Below, piece after piece: positions 38,737-50,589 of a stretch of DNA of 64,000 nt. The translations under genes were made by a program, and so were the position numbers. How positions within the stretch are numbered: the stretch's first letter is position 1; every line of letters begins with the position of its first letter. The DNA is taken from positions 147,714,447 to 147,778,446 of the forward strand of contig CANTUZ010000001.1 of the NCBI GenBank assembly GCA_947846985.1, given 5' to 3'. Below the pieces are notes generated by a model. It did no database searches. It saw only the letters and a program-made list of their open reading frames with translations, and was not told the DNA's origin. The DNA is from Fratercula arctica (Eukaryota; Chordata; Aves; Charadriiformes; Alcidae).

Positions 38737-40093
38737 ATATCCTTCCATGCGCAGCAGGGACATAGGGTTCCACAGGCCCTTTCATCTCGATGTTTACTAG
38801 GGTGGAAAACCTGCTCCCAGGCCATGGGGTGGAGGGCATTGCCTGACCTGTGGGACAGCGAGGCAGAGAGACCTGGAGTAAGCAAGATTGAGGTGTGGTG
38901 GAGAGGAGGTAACAGTCCTGCCCCCCAAGAGGAAGCCAGCCGCCACCGGCCAGGCTGTCAAATCCACCGTATGAGGGTGCGGGTGGAACAGGCCAGGAGA
39001 GAGGGTCAGTGGTGGGGTGGGTGCAGCTGGGCTGGCTCTTCAACGCTGCTTCCAGGTGCTTCTGCAACCCATCTTGGCTGGGTCCTCATCCCTCGTTCCT
39101 CCTAATGACATTGTGCAGCTTGTCACTGTGAAGCTGAGCTTTCTCCATGCATTTTGGACACTGTGGTGGTGTGCTCTCCCCTCTTCCCCCTTTTCCCCCT
39201 CCCCCCACCCCTTCCCACCCCAGCTCCTGCTCAAGCCATGGCCATCAGCAGAAGTTGTTATGAGTTGCACTTGAACTTTGGGGGATGGCTGGCAACATAG
39301 TGAAAACACTGTCTGGAGTGGGGACCTAGATATTTTGTTCCCTTGCGAATGTGACTATGACTGTAGATCAATTATCTTAGTCTATAAACAGTGAAGAGCC
39401 CAAGAGCCCTTTGAGCTCTCCTGCACGGCAGCACCTTGCCTTGAGTGGGGACACTCACTTAAGGTTCTGCTCCTCGAGGTTGAGAGATTCCTTGCTGCAA
39501 CAGATTCTCAGTAAGTGACTAAGAGCATGCTAAACTTTGAAATCTTAGCTAAAAGTGATGTAAGGATTGATTGCACATATATAATCCTTTAGACATAAAC
39601 TGCTGACCAAGTCTGGGACTAGGATTGGATCCAGCCGCACCTAGACTCCTCTCTGAGAAGGAGTTCAGAAAGCAAGGGGGTCCTTTCTGAATCTCGTGAC
39701 TCAACGGGAGGGTCTCCCTGACAGCTTGTCTGACCCTGGCCTCTGTGCAGTCAATAATCAAGTGTACCCTGGCATCGAATCTCGTAAAACACTGTCGCAT
39801 TCACTCCTAACTTTGTTATGTTAATAAATATTTCACTACTCTCTTACGAGTGAAGTTAATCACTCCACCCACAACAGACACTTTCATCTGACGCTCATTC
39901 TTTGCCACCTTCTAGCGCTTGGAGAAGTCTCCAGCCTGTGCAGGGTGACCTTCCCATTCCCTTGTCCTCCCCTCTCTGTCCCCCAGGCTGTGCAGTTACA
40001 CCTAGATGACTTGCATCAGGGCCGCGTGGGTCTGTGTGTGCTTGTCCCCTTTTCCCTGGTTGCCGCTGCCAGTGGTCCTTAACAGCCTCGCAC
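38737..40093 (+). other. CACNA2D4: U12-type AT-AC intron of CACNA2D4
   Basis: The intron starts ATATCCTT exactly after GTC AAA T and ends CGCAC exactly before AT AAT GCT. A perfect U12 branch-site motif TCCTTAAC lies at 40076-40083, with the branch adenosine about 11 nt from the 3' end, inside the 10-15 nt range usual for U12 introns. Joining at these points gives VKYNASVK, the family sequence; no GT-AG alternative does. Length is 1,357 nt. Confidence 0.9.
40076..40083 (+). promoter_or_regulatory. CACNA2D4: U12 branch-point motif TCCTTAAC
   Basis: Perfect match to the U12 snRNA-pairing consensus, located 10-17 nt before the AC that ends the intron. Confidence 0.88.
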
Positions 40094-40176
40094 ATAATGC
40101 TTCAGTGAAGTGTGAACGGATGCGCTCCCAGAAGCTGCGGCGGCGGCCGGACACGTGCCACGCGTTTCACCCCGAG
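40094..40176 (+). CDS. CACNA2D4: CACNA2D4 coding exon, NASVKCERMRSQKLRRRPD block
   Basis: AT completes the Tyr codon begun before the AT-AC intron, then 27 codons read NASVKCERMRSQKLRRRPD and TCHAFHPE, nearly identical to human. The donor is GTACCC, a poor U2 match. The acceptor is an AC, 11 nt after a U12 branch motif. Confidence 0.93.
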
Positions 40177-41214
40177 GTACCCCAGGGCAGCGCGGGAGGG
40201 AGGGAGAGCACGTGGCTGGGTTTCACCATGGGCATCTCCTCTTGCACCCCTGCGTTGTGTGTGCCCATCCCACTGGCTGGACCCAGCCACAGACTCCCCA
40301 AGGGGAGGTCCTAGCAGGAGGATGGTCATGCTAGTGACACCTGGGAAGGGTTTGAGCTCAGACATCATGGCATTGCTGGGTTTCTTTGGGGTGGGGGGGT
40401 TCACCTGCTGAAAAAGCCCCAATTCCTGTAACCAGCCCTTAAAACCTGGGCTGGGTGCAGCAGCAGGCAGCTCTCCAGCCTGCTGGACCAGCAGGAATTT
40501 GGTCCGGGCACCTTCGCACAGCATGTGAGGCAGCCCAGCTGCCTGTCCCTGCCCCGTGGAGCCAAGAGCAGGCACAGTGACCTGTTCACAGGCAGGGCAT
40601 TGTGGAAGGAGCTGCAGGAGGGACATGCAGGCAGGAGCTGATCCTGCTGCAGCCTCTGAGGCAGAGGGATCAGAATCAGGGCGTGGGGCAGAGCATGGCG
40701 AGAGCAGGGGAGCCAGGTGGCTTCCTAGCTCACAGGCCATGTCACAGCCCATGGGCACCAAACCAGTCCCTTGGTTTGCCCGTGGTGATCCTTCCTCTTG
40801 ATGCTCTGCTGCAGGCACTGCTCCCCCGTCCAAAGCACCTCTCCTATGAAGGCAGGCTGAGAGAGTTGGGGTTGTTCAGCCTGGAGAAGAGAAAGCTCCA
40901 GGGAGACCTTATAGCCCCTTTCAGTACTTTAAGGGGGGCCTACAGGAAAGACGGGGAGGGTGGTGAGGCACTGGAACAGTAAAGTTGTGGATGCCCCGTC
41001 CCTGGAAGTGTTCAAGGCCAGGCTGGATGGGGCTTTGAGCAGCCTGGTCTAGTGGGAGGTGTCCCTGCCCATGGCAGGGGGGTTGGCACTAGATGATCCT
41101 TAAGGTCCTTTCCAACTCTAATCATTCCATGAAAGGCGAGGGTCAGGCTCCCTTCCCTCTGCCAGCAGCCACCCTGACTGTAAGCAAGCTGACACCTTCT
41201 CTCCCATCTCCCAG
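40177..41214 (+). other. CACNA2D4: CACNA2D4 last intron, weak donor GTACCC
   Basis: GT-AG intron of 1,038 nt containing a CR1 remnant. Its donor is weak. If the intron were retained, the frame would continue 45 codons from VPQGSAGG to a TAG at 40312-40314. Confidence 0.85.
40817..41131 (+). mobile_element. CR1 LINE remnant with internal deletion
   Basis: The sequence reads [20 protein letters not shown], then after a gap a VVDAPSLEVFKARLDGALSS-type stretch, then the CR1 3' UTR ending in gatccttaaggtcctttcca and a short tail. It sits wholly inside the last CACNA2D4 intron, in sense orientation. Confidence 0.88.
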
Positions 41215-41301
41215 GAAAATGCCCAAGACTGTGGTGGCGCTGCTGAGGTCTCCATCTCGCCAATGCTGCTCCTCCTGCCCCTGGGGCTGCTCCTGCAGTG
41301 A
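41215..41301 (+). CDS. CACNA2D4: CACNA2D4 terminal coding exon with GPI-anchor-type tail
   Basis: The acceptor is cccatctcccag. Twenty-eight codons and TGA begin ENAQDCGGAAEVSISP and finish with a hydrophobic stretch, MLLLLPLGLLLQ. Human alpha2delta-4 has ENAQDCGGASD followed by an equally Leu-rich end. Alpha2delta proteins are reported to be GPI-anchored, and the small residues before the hydrophobic tail would fit the cleavage site. The assignment of the exact site is inference. Confidence 0.95.
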   Translation, partial: ENAQDCGGAAEVSISPMLLLLPLGLLLQ

Positions 41302-41302
41302 C

Positions 41303-41344
41303 GCTGCCTGCAACGGTGATGCTGCCTGCAACGGTGATGCTGCC
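41303..41344. repeat. 18-bp tandem duplication just after the CACNA2D4 stop
   Basis: GCTGCCTGCAACGGTGAT occurs twice (41303-41320, 41321-41338), followed by GCTGCC. It starts 2 nt past the stop codon, in the 3' UTR. Confidence 0.85.
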
Positions 41345-44163
41345 AGCAATGCGCCTTACATGGCAGAGACCCGGGAAGGAGGGGGCCGCTGCTGGCCAGA
41401 GTGGTGGGAGGGGAGGAGATGGGGGCACAGGCTCTTCTTGGATGCCCACTGTGACTCCCTGGGGAGCCCGAGGTGTTAACTATGCAGCGCAGTGCGTCCT
41501 GTGTCCTTCAGGAGGTTCAGCGTGGTGCCGATGGTGGAATTTGCTTCTTCCTCGACAGCCGGCAGTGAAAGGCCTGTGCGAAGACCGGCAGGGTTGGCTC
41601 CCGGCACACCACCTACTCAGCTCCTCCTCCTGGCCATCGGCGCACAGCTGGGATGGCCAAGGTCGTTGGCATGGCTTTGATGTTGTCATCACCCTGTCTC
41701 CCTCGGAGCCACGCTGGGGTAGTTTGCCCCAGGAGGCAGAGGGCTCAAGTGGGGCAGATCTGACCTTAGGAGAACAGGAGGGGCAGGGGACACTGCCTGT
41801 CTCTCCATGGGAGCCACTGGGATTTTGGGCACCTGGGACCACAGCAGCCCAAGCACAGCAGGGCCCTTAGTGGTTCCCAGCAGAGAGGCAGCATCTCCTG
41901 GTCTTGGGGGTGCTCCTCTCCCAGGGGCAGGACATGGAGCCTGACCTGAACTGCACTAACTTAACACGCAACCGGATGATGGGAGGTAGCACAGCTTGAC
42001 TAGTTAGTTGCAGCTACACCAGCTCTGCCGAGGAGACCCCTCCTAACACTGCTAGCACAGCACCCACATTCTTGTCCAGATGTGGACTTACCTCTGGGAA
42101 GGAGTTATGTATCCCACCAAAAGAGGGGGCATGTTCCCCACTGCCTGCGAGTTTCACTGCAGAAGCAACTATGAAATGGGCACTTTTCCCCTCGGAGCAG
42201 CACTGCTCTGCTCAATGAAGCATCCCTTGGTTGTCACGGGGGGAGCAGCCCCCTGCCCTGAGCCCAGCGTTCCCAGCTGGTGGGCATGGGCCATTTCTCA
42301 CAGAGCTTTATGGACAATGGGTGGGGAGCACCCATCTTTCCATATTTTTTTTTTTTTTCTATGAACTGCTCCATACCATCTCGTTAAAAAACAAATATAC
42401 TCCATATTTTAAATAGATACTTGAGCTTCATCATGTCACTTTCGGTGCTAGTTGCAGCCCTACACTACATCCCAGAAATCCCTCTCCCCACCGAGAGACG
42501 GGGGAGAGGGGTGTGGGTGGAGGGACTGCAAATGCAGCTGCGGTGGCCTGGCCGGCAGGGATGTACCAGCAACTCACGGGGATGCCAAGAAGTGCTCCTG
42601 GTCACTGCACCACTGGTTTTACTGGAGCTCCAGGAAGAAGAGCCTCTGGCCATGCAGTGCGTGCTGTGAACCAGCCGGCTGCATCAAACAGCCGGTGGCT
42701 CTGTCACCCCTGAGGCAGAGTGGGGGTCCCAGCACCGGTGGGGTATGTGCCAGGGGTAGGGATGCCACAGCAGTGGCTACAGATGGAAACGGGGGTCCCA
42801 CCTTAAGCTCTGCACCGGCCCCCTCTGCAGCCACCCCATCACCCAAGGGTACACTGTGGTGACACCAAGGGAGCAGGTCAGCAAGGCAGCACCTTTCCCT
42901 GGCCTCCTCTGCCTGGTGGGCCACTTTGGGAGCCCCCTGCACCCCTCTGGGCTCCCTGAGAGCTGTGTGGCTCGTCACACCGAGCTGACACCTCCTGCAG
43001 GGCAAATGCCCACACCCTCCTCACTCGCTGCCCACGATGGCCCCATGGAGCTGTGGGGCTCCTCACCAGGGCCACCAAGCCACCTGCTCCCACAGCCACC
43101 ATCACCGCTGGGGTTAGACCCATAAGCAGCTGCTGCAAAGGGCAGTTCTAATGGGAAAGACCTTCATCCTCACACCAGGGCTGTCCCCTTCCCCCCACGA
43201 GCAGGAGCCCACAGGCGCACCCCAGGTGTGCTAGGGTCAGTATGGGTGCTGCCCCTCTTGCCACCAGCGTCACCTGACACTAAGGGGACAGCACCGGTCA
43301 CAACCAGGTCCTTGTGGGGACCTTTATGGACATTACAGCTCCTGCTGTGATGGGTTTTGCCTCACTGGAGGTGGCGTTACAGCAAAAAGGAGAGGAACAA
43401 CTGTGGTACTGGAAGTAAATCTGGAGGTGAAGATGTTTCTGGGCTTCAGATGCAGTGACCTTATCAGAGCCAGAAGCAGCCGAGGAAGATGAAGGCAGTG
43501 CAGAGGGAAGAGGGGCTGCTGTCAAGGCTGAGGAGTCAGGAGCCGCTCACAGACAGAGGAGCTCAGGGCATCCCCCAGCGGCTGGCACGGCTCCCCCAGC
43601 TCCCCACGCCTGCCCTCCCGGGGCACCGCACTCAAGGGTGACCTCCCTGTCAGAAAGGATTAGCAGTCCCCTCTCCACTCAGCTTAAAAAGGATATATAA
43701 ATACACATTGCCCGGCCGCACACCAACCGCGTTTGATTTCAGGTGCGTTAGGCCACAATAAACACGGTCCTATAGAGACCTGCGCTGAGAGAGCAAAGAT
43801 GTGAATTATACCTGGCTTACACCTGGAGGGAATAGGACAGGGGTGAGAACAGGATTATTTCTTAAACCAAATAATAAGGGTGAAGGCTTGCCCTGACTTA
43901 AAACCGGGCTGCAGAGCCACTTGCACCATTTGCACGCCGCAGCGTCGAGCTGCTGCAGTGAGCAACAGGAGGACGGAATTCTCCCTCCGTGCAGTCGGTG
44001 GTGGGGAGCAGCCGGCTAAAGCAAAACGAGATGTTCCCAAAGCTGCCAGCGCTGCCGTGCCGGGGTCTCCTCCCCGGGCACCTGCCAGGCAGCAAGAGCT
44101 GGGCTGCGGGCACGGCTGGCTGCTTCAGCTGGGCCCTGCCGGGCTGGCAGCGGACCCTCGGCC

Positions 44164-44383
44164 TTGGTCCCACTGATCGCATCCCTCGGTCCCACAGATC
44201 GCATCCCTCAGTCCCACCGATTGCATCCCTCAGTCCCACCGATCGCATCCTTCGCTCCTACCAATCACATCCCTCGGTCCCACTGATCGCATCCTTCAGT
44301 CCCACCAGTCACATCCCTTGGTCCCACAGATCGCATCCTTCAGTCCCATCGATCGCATCCTTCAGTCCCACTGATCGCATCCC
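44164..44383. repeat. 22-bp minisatellite, about 10 copies
   Basis: The unit is ATCGCATCCCTCAGTCCCAC plus two variable bases, repeated with constant 22-bp spacing from 44176 (starts at 44176, 44198, 44220, 44242, 44264, 44286, 44308, 44330, 44352, 44374). The first and last copies are partial. Copies differ mainly at ccctcgg/ccttcag and the final two bases. Confidence 0.95.
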
Positions 44384-47300
44384 AACCCACCACCCCGTGC
44401 TGTCCCTCTGGCACTCACCAGCTGCTCCCTGCAGCAAACAGCTCCCCTCCCACCCACGCTGCGGAGCTGGAGCTGGGGACTCTGGGGGGGGGTGAAACTG
44501 GATGGCAGCTAATAGTGGGGAGATGCTCTGGTGTGTCTCCAGAGGAGAGTGGCCCCTGCGAGGGGGTGAGGGTAAGGCATGACCCCCCACAGCCCCCCCC
44601 AGCACCTGAGCTGGGGCTGCCCCACTCCTGCGGCACAGTTCCCCAACCTCCGGCTGCAGGGCCACGGGGGAAACGGCTCCTTGTGGCCCCTCACTGGGCT
44701 GCACCGCCTGCTCCCACTGTGCCCCCGCACTTCCACTCAGTGCTCACTAGGGATGTCCTACGCATCCCTCCTTGCCCAGGTCCTGCACGGGAGCATGGAG
44801 GAGACCCCAGGGAAGCTCCAGCAGCACCATTTGGGCAGTGCCAGGCACCCCTCTGGGGACACTCCTTGCTGCCCAGGGAGGGAGGGTGATTTATAGACCC
44901 GCTCCCGGGCTCGCTGTGGGGCGCGAGGAGGAGGGGAGCTTCCCTGGGCCCCCCACGCAGCTGCCCTGGAAGCCCCGGTGGGATCTGCTTGGCCACTGTG
45001 GCTCCCAGGGGCTCATGCCGGTGCTCCCCAGGGGAGGCAGCACACACACCCTGCAGCACCCAGTTTTGCCACAGAAGCTCCTGTTTCTGTCCACGGGGTT
45101 TGTCTTAGCCATTTACTAGGAGGCAAACACAGCCCTTCTCTTCCCACGGTGCTGCTGATCCATAGTGGGATGAGCTGGACCTAGGAATGGTTTTAGCCTT
45201 GGAAGGCAAACGGCTTGCTTGGCTTTTTTTGTCAGCAGAGCAGACCCCAAGCGCACCTATCCATTTCTGGTCTCCAACACGGGGTTAAGCAAATTCCACC
45301 GCGTGCTCTGCCCGGCAGAGATACTGGCTCATGGCCCTACAGCAAGAGAAAAATCCTCAGGAAGAGCAGCTGCTCTGCCTCCCAACTTCTTCAGCTGTGT
45401 GCTGGGCACAGCAGAGGAAAACAGGTCAGCAAAAGCAAACGGAGCTCTGAGGACAGAGGATCCAACCAGGAGCGGAGCAGCTGTGAGAGGAGCCATCTCT
45501 CACTTCCAGCCGGGCAGCATCCCGCTGCCAGCCTGATGCGGCACTATAAATCACAGCTGTACCTCCTGCAAGGTCCCCTCCACCCCTGTAAGCGCGCAGG
45601 CTGTAGGCATCGGGGTTTATTCTGTTAAGGCAAGACTCAAGGGGAGAGAAGCCACAAGCGGTGCTCTGCAGGGAGGGGTGTCCGTCAGGCCCACCCGGCC
45701 ACATCTGGCTGCCACACAAATCAGGGGCTTCACAAACCCTAAACCTGCATTAATCCACAATAAAATTGGTTCTGTAAAGAGACCTGCAGGTGGAGAGGGA
45801 CCCCGGAAAGGGACCTGAAATCTCCCTGTTACACTCCTTACGGGCTTCAGAAAGACCCCGCTGCAGGCTGAGGTAACCCTGTCCCCAGTGCCCACCACAG
45901 TGTCTGGGCACTGGGGACATCTGAGCCAGGGGCAGGGACACGCACCTCGCACAGCGTCACGTACACGTGCCCTCCCTTGACTCATGCCTTGGGACATGGA
46001 TGACTACACCTTCGAGTATGACCAGACGGGGATGACTTCATCCTACAAAACAGCAGGAAAATCAGCCCTGGATTTACAGCAGCTGTTTGCAATTGGGAGC
46101 GGGCACAAAAGCAGCAGCTTTTCCGCCGGCTGGCCCGAGTCGGCTTGTACTTAGCAAGAGCCTGGCACATCCTGGGCTGGGGATGGCAGCGGTCGCAGCG
46201 AGGAGCCGCATGCTCCAAGTGGGTTAATGGGGAGGGAGGGGGTGCCCTTCTCCGCCACAGCGAAGGACCAGTACCCCAGGCTGCCTTGGTTTTATGCGTA
46301 CCTCTCAAACTCGAGCTCCTCATTTTCCAGGATGCTTTTTTTCCTGCTGACAAAGCCCACCGGCACTTTCTGCACGGAAACGCTGCGCTCTCACGGGCCT
46401 CTGCTTGCCGGGCAGGTGGAGCTGACGGCAGCCAAACGCGTCACACGCTTTGGTACGAAGCACTATTTCGAAAGGAAGTGGGGAAGGAACATCAGACTCC
46501 TGGGTGCTGAGTGACTCCATCACTGGCGAGACCCTCGCTGGAGGGGGTTGTGGTTCCCATCCCCCCCAGGGCGCTGGGGAGCTGCCCTGTCCCTCGGTGC
46601 AGGCTGTCCCATGGGTCTCTGCCCTGCCCTGCGCCAGCTGGGGGGTCCCTGACGCCACCTCTGCCTGCGCCTGAAAGGAGCCTTTACGCCTTGTGTCGCT
46701 CAGCCAGCGAACGCCGCTGTCATTGCCTCCCGTGACATCAGCCGCAGCAGCACAGCTCGGCATCAGCGCGTGACGCAAACTGTAATGGCCCCACTCGGAC
46801 ACCACCAAACCCGTTTCTTCAGTAAATACCTCGTGGGCCCCGCAGGAAACGTCATCAGCTCTTCCTGCTTTGATTGCTGCTGCTGCCTCAAATTTTGGGA
46901 GCCCTGGCACCCCATCTTTCCCCAGGCAGGTCCCCGCCCGTGGCAGGAGGGTCTGCGCCCCGAGCCCTGTCCTTACACCCCCCGTTTGGCTCCTGGGGGG
47001 CCAGGCAGCCACCCCTGTCCTTCCCACCCACGTTCCGAGGAGCAGCGCCTGCGTTGCACAGGGAAGCGAGGCGCTTCCTCAGCCCTCCCTGAGGAAAGGC
47101 TGCGGGGAGGGTGGCAGGAGGCTGCCAGCCTTCCTGGAGGCCACCGTCACGGCAGGGGCTGGCCTCACGTGGGTGGCAGGGAAGGGGACAGGGAGCTTGC
47201 CTAGGAAGCCCCCACACCAACGAGAGCGGGTATGCCCATGCTGCAAGTCGCACAGTAGCCAAAGCCCCAAGCTGCGCTTGCTCATCTACATTTCAGCCAG

Positions 47301-48521
47301 CGGTGGCTTCCTCCAGCATCACAGCGCCAGCCCCTCTGGGAGCAGGGGCTGGACCCTGCTGTCACCCCGCTCCTGCCCGGCTCTGAGGGACACAGCATCA
47401 CTTCCAAAAGGCAAACCAACCCAGCCCGGCCGCCCCCGCGGGACAGGGGAGCTGGGCCAGAGCCAGGGCAGAGCCCCGGGCTGGCCACCATGGCCAGGAG
47501 CAGGCAGGGAGGTGGTGGCAGCAGCTGCTCCCTCCCGGCATGGACATCTTCCTGTGTCTCCTTCCCAGCAGCAGCTGCCACCCCAAGTCCTGGCTGCTCC
47601 TGTGGCCCCGGCCTGACCTCGGCTGGGGAGAACAGCTGAATCAGTTTGGGGGAGCTCAGCCCCAGCCAGAGGCAGGGCAAAGCCCAAACCACAGACAGGG
47701 GTTCGGCACGGTCAGAGATGAAAACAACCGGCTGCTGGAGCTGGTTTAGGTGTCGTTTGCCTCCATTAGGGAAACGCATCGTTGCTCTGGGAACCCAGCC
47801 AGGCCCATGATTTTCCTGTCTCCTTTACAACTAGACTGGTTTGGTTTTTATGCCAGCTGTGAAGAGCCTCTGTGCCCAGTTGTACCAGCACCAGCGATGA
47901 AGCTGCTAAAAAGCGAGACCAGCGTGAATCTCCGGTGCAAACAGCTCTGAGCTCAGACACGGTAACGGCTCAAATTCACATTCAAACATGAATTTTACTA
48001 GAGGGGAGAGGGGCAAAGGTGAAGCTCCTGGAAATGCCAGAATTAAGACCCCCACAGGCAAACCATCCCCTCGGGGACATGCACGAGTGCCAGACTCGCA
48101 TCCTGCTGTCCCTCCCCAAGGATCCCACCTTCCCGACGGCGAACAAGGGGCCAGACACAGCATGGTCCTCTCGCAGGGGCTGAACTGCAGCGCTGCCCGG
48201 GTGATGGCGGGCAGAGGGTTTCCTCCTGTGCTTCTCCTGCGACGCTCATTGTTAAAGTAACTTGAGGATGATCCGGTGTGATGCCGTCTACGTTGCCATG
48301 AGCTCAAGGCCAGAATTCCTTGTTCATAAATAGCAATACGGACCTAGGAATTCACACGCGTCTTTTCCAGGGAACTTCATTCAAAGCACATCAGTGCTCA
48401 GCACTCCTGGAAGTCAGCCTGGAGAATTTCGGCTCGGGCACTCCAGACAAATACAGGAGCACGCAGCAGCAGGAGAGTTTGGTTCAAACAAACTGCTTTG
48501 ATGCCACAGAGCAGGCAGGGG

Positions 48522-48545
48522 GAAAAAAAAAAAAAAAAAAAAAAA
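48522..48545. repeat. Poly-A run
   Basis: Uninterrupted run of more than 20 A, followed by a G-rich stretch; possibly the tail of an unrecognised retroposed sequence. Confidence 0.7.
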
Positions 48546-50589
48546 GAGGCGTGGGGGGGAAAAAAAGAATTTGATTTTGCAGGGAAGTCTCTAACAGGTT
48601 CTACTGAAACAAACCCAGCTCCTCCACACTAATCATACGCTTCATTTATTTCCAGCTCCTTAAAAAAGCTAGGCAATGGCCTTAGACATTCACCTTCATT
48701 ACGGCGCTCTAATCCGTACTCCGGGTAAATTCAGTCTTAGCAATGAATGAAGCAAACGGCCCTTGGGAGAGGGCAAAGCTCGGCCACCACTACGTGCAGC
48801 AGAGGTAGGACGCACTTCACCTTGCCCAGGCAACTTTTAAGTATCACACTGCTTCCTGAAAACAAAATAAACTCAATTCATATTCAAACGTGGCAGCTTT
48901 TTTTTAGTGCAATTTGTGTGCAATCTGATGCCGATGTTCTCCACGCTCCTTGAATTTGCTTTGTAAAAACAAAACAAAAAAAAATCCATCCCGAGACCTC
49001 AAGCTGTCACAGGTCATTTGCTGGAGCTGGCTCTCTTACAAGTCACTGCAAAATACGCATCTTGAGTCAAGTAAGTGACAAACAGCACAGCTGTAGATGC
49101 CCAGGCTCAGCGTGAACCAACTCAAGAAGAGGATTAGGTTTATCTTGCTCGGGCGGTTCACAGATGTTTGATGACAGACCAGGAATGGTGATGAAGGAGA
49201 AGGCCCCAGTCCAGGCACAGGGCTGTTCTGGTTGGCACCAACCAAACCTGACTCCTTCCCGCCCCACCAGCCCCTAAGCCTGCAAAACCAGGAGGAGACA
49301 ATCAATCCCTTACTTGGGTACAGGCTGGAAGGTATTCCAGGAATTGGAGTCTAGGCTTCCCAAAGGTCTCTTCTCAATCTCAACTCACCTAAAAATTCAC
49401 CCACAACCACCAAGGTCTCCAGCCCCCACCCTCTTTTCCACCCAGCTCTTGTTCTTTGCACCCTCAGTCCCTCCTTGCAAGCTCTCATCCCCTCAGTGCT
49501 TCACCTTTGGCTTTCCTATAGTGCCCAGAAATCACAGGTTTTGCTCCTTTTCCACCACGCTCCATCCAGGTTGGCTCCTTGGCCAGTGTGTTCCTTTCCC
49601 TTGTTAGTCTGTTACCCCCTGGCACTCAACCTACAGCGGAAGGAGCAAGTCCTTTTAAACCTTGGAGCGAGGAAGGGGATGGTACACACGCAGTCTGCTC
49701 TAAAATCTGCAAGAGCAGGGACTGCAGAACCGAGCCACTGAAAAATTAGTGTCTCTAAACGTGCAAAAATAGATCACCTTTGAAATTATAGCTAGCCTGG
49801 GTTTGGATAGAGGCTTGGGGGATGCAGAGACCTGACGAAGGCTAGTCAGCCCCAAAGCCACCCTGCAGCTTTATGCCCTCACTCTACAGCGTGGGTTCAG
49901 CTAAGCTGTCCAGAACAGATGAAACTTAGCAGTAACACCAATCCATCCCACCGCTTGGTCCTCAAGTTACTTTTAAAGTACAGCAGAGGTGAAAAACAAG
50001 CAGTCATGGGACAGGATAAACATAGTCCCAGGTTTTTCATTCTCTGCAAGTTCAGAATTGTACGTCGGGGGAATTCTTATGACAAGCAGCTTCATCAAGT
50101 GGTGGCACTGGACACACTTAATAATCTTTCCCCCTTAGACACTATCGGCCCTGTACTACAGCTGGCAACTCCAGTGGGCATCAAATAAAAATCTAGCCTT
50201 TGGAAAAACAAATTTCCCTTGAGATTGGCACTAAGAGGCAGCACGGTCCATGGACACCTTTGTCAGCTGCAATGTTTATACATGTTACACAGTATTGAAA
50301 TCTGATGGTGAGACCAGGCATAAACTCAATGTGAATTATAGACATCAAGGGGAGGACACGCAGCAGAACTAACCTTTCAGTCAGACTCCCAGCCACCAGC
50401 TTTTGCTCGAGGAAGCACACAGCAACCATCGGTTCAACGGCACATACACAAGCCTTTAAGCATCCGTTTGGTTTCTGCACCGGCAGAAGTCTTTTACCTA
50501 TGAAGCGTTGCCTGTAAGCGTTGGGAAGGAAGAACGGGAGTGTGACTCTTTCAAGCTTCACACACAGCACAGAAAGACCCAAACTAGAC

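Larger units (their letters stand above)
13393..41301 (+). other. CACNA2D4: CACNA2D4 gene, 3' part: last 11 coding exons (calcium channel alpha-2/delta-4)
   Basis: CACNA2D4 is the extracellular auxiliary subunit of high-voltage-activated calcium channels; alpha2delta-4 partners Cav1.4 at photoreceptor ribbon synapses. Eleven exons (13393-13454, 16570-16614, 17549-17611, 24032-24102, 24938-25013, 26865-26917, 27899-27954, 34704-34821, 38624-38736, 40094-40176, 41215-41301) join without a frame break into 274 codons plus stop. Recognisable family blocks in order are [91 protein letters not shown] and ENAQDCGG, then a hydrophobic Leu-rich end typical of a GPI-anchor signal. The tail and the ADIPOR2 neighbour select paralog 4 over CACNA2D3. 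The VWA and MIDAS part is encoded left of the window. All introns are GT-AG except 38737-40093 (AT-AC). Confidence 0.95.

Noticed and set aside
43688..43700. TATA-like ggatatataaatac upstream of AATAAA at 43757
   Set aside because: No exon, CpG patch or splice donor nearby to support a promoter.
46870..47616. 248-codon open frame on the plus strand, and a 235-codon frame on the minus strand overlapping at 46320-47027
   Set aside because: Long frames on both strands of the same GC-rich, Pro/Gly/Arg/Ala-rich DNA are expected by chance. There is no domain, start context or splice signal in support.
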